A DNA stretch of 64,000 nucleotides. Source: Bog-756 sp963828385. GTDB taxonomy: Bacteria; Actinomycetota; Acidimicrobiia; Acidimicrobiales; RAAP-2. Shown here piece by piece: positions 63,454 through 64,000 of the stretch. Below the pieces are notes generated by a model that saw nothing but the letters and a program-made list of their open reading frames with translations, had not been told where the DNA came from and did no database searches. Location: positions 2,232,001-2,296,000 of the forward strand of contig CAWHEF010000002.1 of assembly GCA_963828385.1 (NCBI GenBank). Reading direction: 5' to 3'. Both the position numbers and the translations under genes were made by a program. Within the stretch, counting starts at the first letter, position 1, and every line of letters starts with the position of its first letter.

Positions 63454-64000
63454 ATGCCGGTACTCAGCTGGGCCGCCCACCACCGGCTCCTGACGTTCGG
63501 ACTGGGCATCGCCCTGGTGATTGTGGCCGTGGCCGCCGGCGTGTGGTTCTTCGTGCTCCGGAGCCCGGGGACCCCCTTCGGCGTGAAGCAGGCCCTTCGC
63601 CTCTACCGGCTCGATCAGCGCAACGCCAAGCCTCGTGCTCCGAGGCTGCCGGCGCCGGGTGTCTACCGCTACCGGACGGTGGGGGGTGAGCAGCTGAGCG
63701 TCGGGGGCATCACGCGCTCCGTTCCCCTCGGCCACGGAGATGGTGGTCACCGAAGGCAGCTGTGCCACGGTCGCATGGGAGCCCATCGAGGAGCACGTCG
63801 AAGAGCTGGTGCTTTGTCCGGTCGGAGGCGGTGGGCTCAGCATGATGTCGGCCACCACCGAAGAGCAGATCGCCGGGGTCACCGACACCAACGTGATCTC
63901 GTGCCCCGCCACCACCTATTTCACTCCGCCCGATCCGACCGTCGGGCACGTGTGGTCGTCGAGTTGCTCCGCGCCCGACCAGCGGGTCTCCGTCACCGGC
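63454..64000 (+). CDS. Hypothetical membrane-anchored protein, frameshifted and partial
   Basis: N-terminal helix LTFGLGIALVIVAVAAGVWF anchors the protein; YRLDQRNAKPRAP follows. The frame then fails after ITRSVP; the true sequence continues one base later as SATEMVVTEGSCATVAWEPI and LVLCPVGGGGLSMMSATTEE to the window end. One C too many in the run 63724-63727 explains it. AGGAGG lies 6 nt before the ATG at 63454. Extracytoplasmic C-terminal part with several Cys; family not recognised. Confidence 0.65.
   Translation, partial: MPVLSWAAHHRLLTFGLGIALVIVAVAAGVWFFVLRSPGTPFGVKQALRLYRLDQRNAKPRAPRLPAPGVYRYRTVGGEQLSVGGITRSVPLGHGDGGHRRQLCHGRMGAHRGARRRAGALSGRRRWAQHDVGHHRRADRRGHRHQRDLVPRHHLFHSARSDRRARVVVELLRARPAGLRHR

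Overview
The window is high-GC bacterial DNA that reads like an actinobacterium. Indicators are F420-type luciferase-like oxidoreductases, a FolP2-type pterin protein, an imuA'-imuB-dnaE2 mutasome with an actinobacterial LexA box, DinB-like and MT0933-type small proteins, and a CYP51 locus laid out as in Mycobacterium. Class Acidimicrobiia would fit, but nothing here proves it. Genes are dense, many overlap by 4 bp (ATGA/GTGA), GTG starts are common and several promoters look leaderless.

Layout. 1-6668 (minus): a tightly overlapped catabolic operon (HIBADH-like dehydrogenase, carboxymuconolactone-decarboxylase-like protein, SDR, enoyl-CoA hydratase, LLM oxidoreductase, thioesterase), followed by two glycosyltransferases. 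6777-12380 (plus, divergent): unknown protein, TetR, CYP123-like P450, SDR, CYP51, [3Fe-4S] ferredoxin, SnoaL-like protein. Together these mirror the M. tuberculosis Rv0762c-Rv0771 neighbourhood and suggest sterol/terpenoid metabolism. 12416-17267: serine hydrolase, SRPBCC, methyltransferase, DinB-like protein, Na+/H+ antiporter, strong terminator. 17675-23120: SOS-controlled imuA'-imuB-dnaE2. 23190-31695: holA, folP2, thioredoxin/TPR, phosphotransferase, PAC2, LLM, leuS.

31940-40907: an apparent genomic island. It starts at an intact tRNA-Ala(GGC) and ends at a 33-nt degenerate copy of that tRNA's 3' half. It carries envelope-stress genes (YihY, DUF3618, holin-X, LEA-like, zinc ribbon, PRC-barrel/DUF2382), a LuxR regulator whose receiver has lost its phosphorylation residues, and a one-chain fusion of ECF sigma factor, Zn-type anti-sigma signature, membrane helix and OmpA-like peptidoglycan-binding domain. 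That fusion is the most unusual object in the window.

41062-48210: further accessory genes (MMPL exporter, two methyltransferases, HIT protein, P-loop kinase, D12 DNA methylase, PIN toxin-antitoxin). 48300-52239: Fe(III) ABC importer with an IdeR/DtxR-like box. Then an ammonium transporter, an MFS phosphate-type symporter with a PHO box, divergent PhoU, MpaB-like oxygenase, GH3 glycosidase, AhcY, a broken enoyl-CoA hydratase, an ArsR-AHSA1 fusion and a membrane protein running off the edge.

Two window-wide patterns stand out. First, at least five genes carry an apparent single-base frameshift (enoyl-CoA hydratase, dnaE2, thioredoxin/TPR, amt, the last gene) and two have internal deletions (second enoyl-CoA hydratase, imuB). 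Sequencing error must be considered for the single-base events. Second, short tandem duplications (9-22 bp) occur again and again at gene junctions and, in frame, inside genes.
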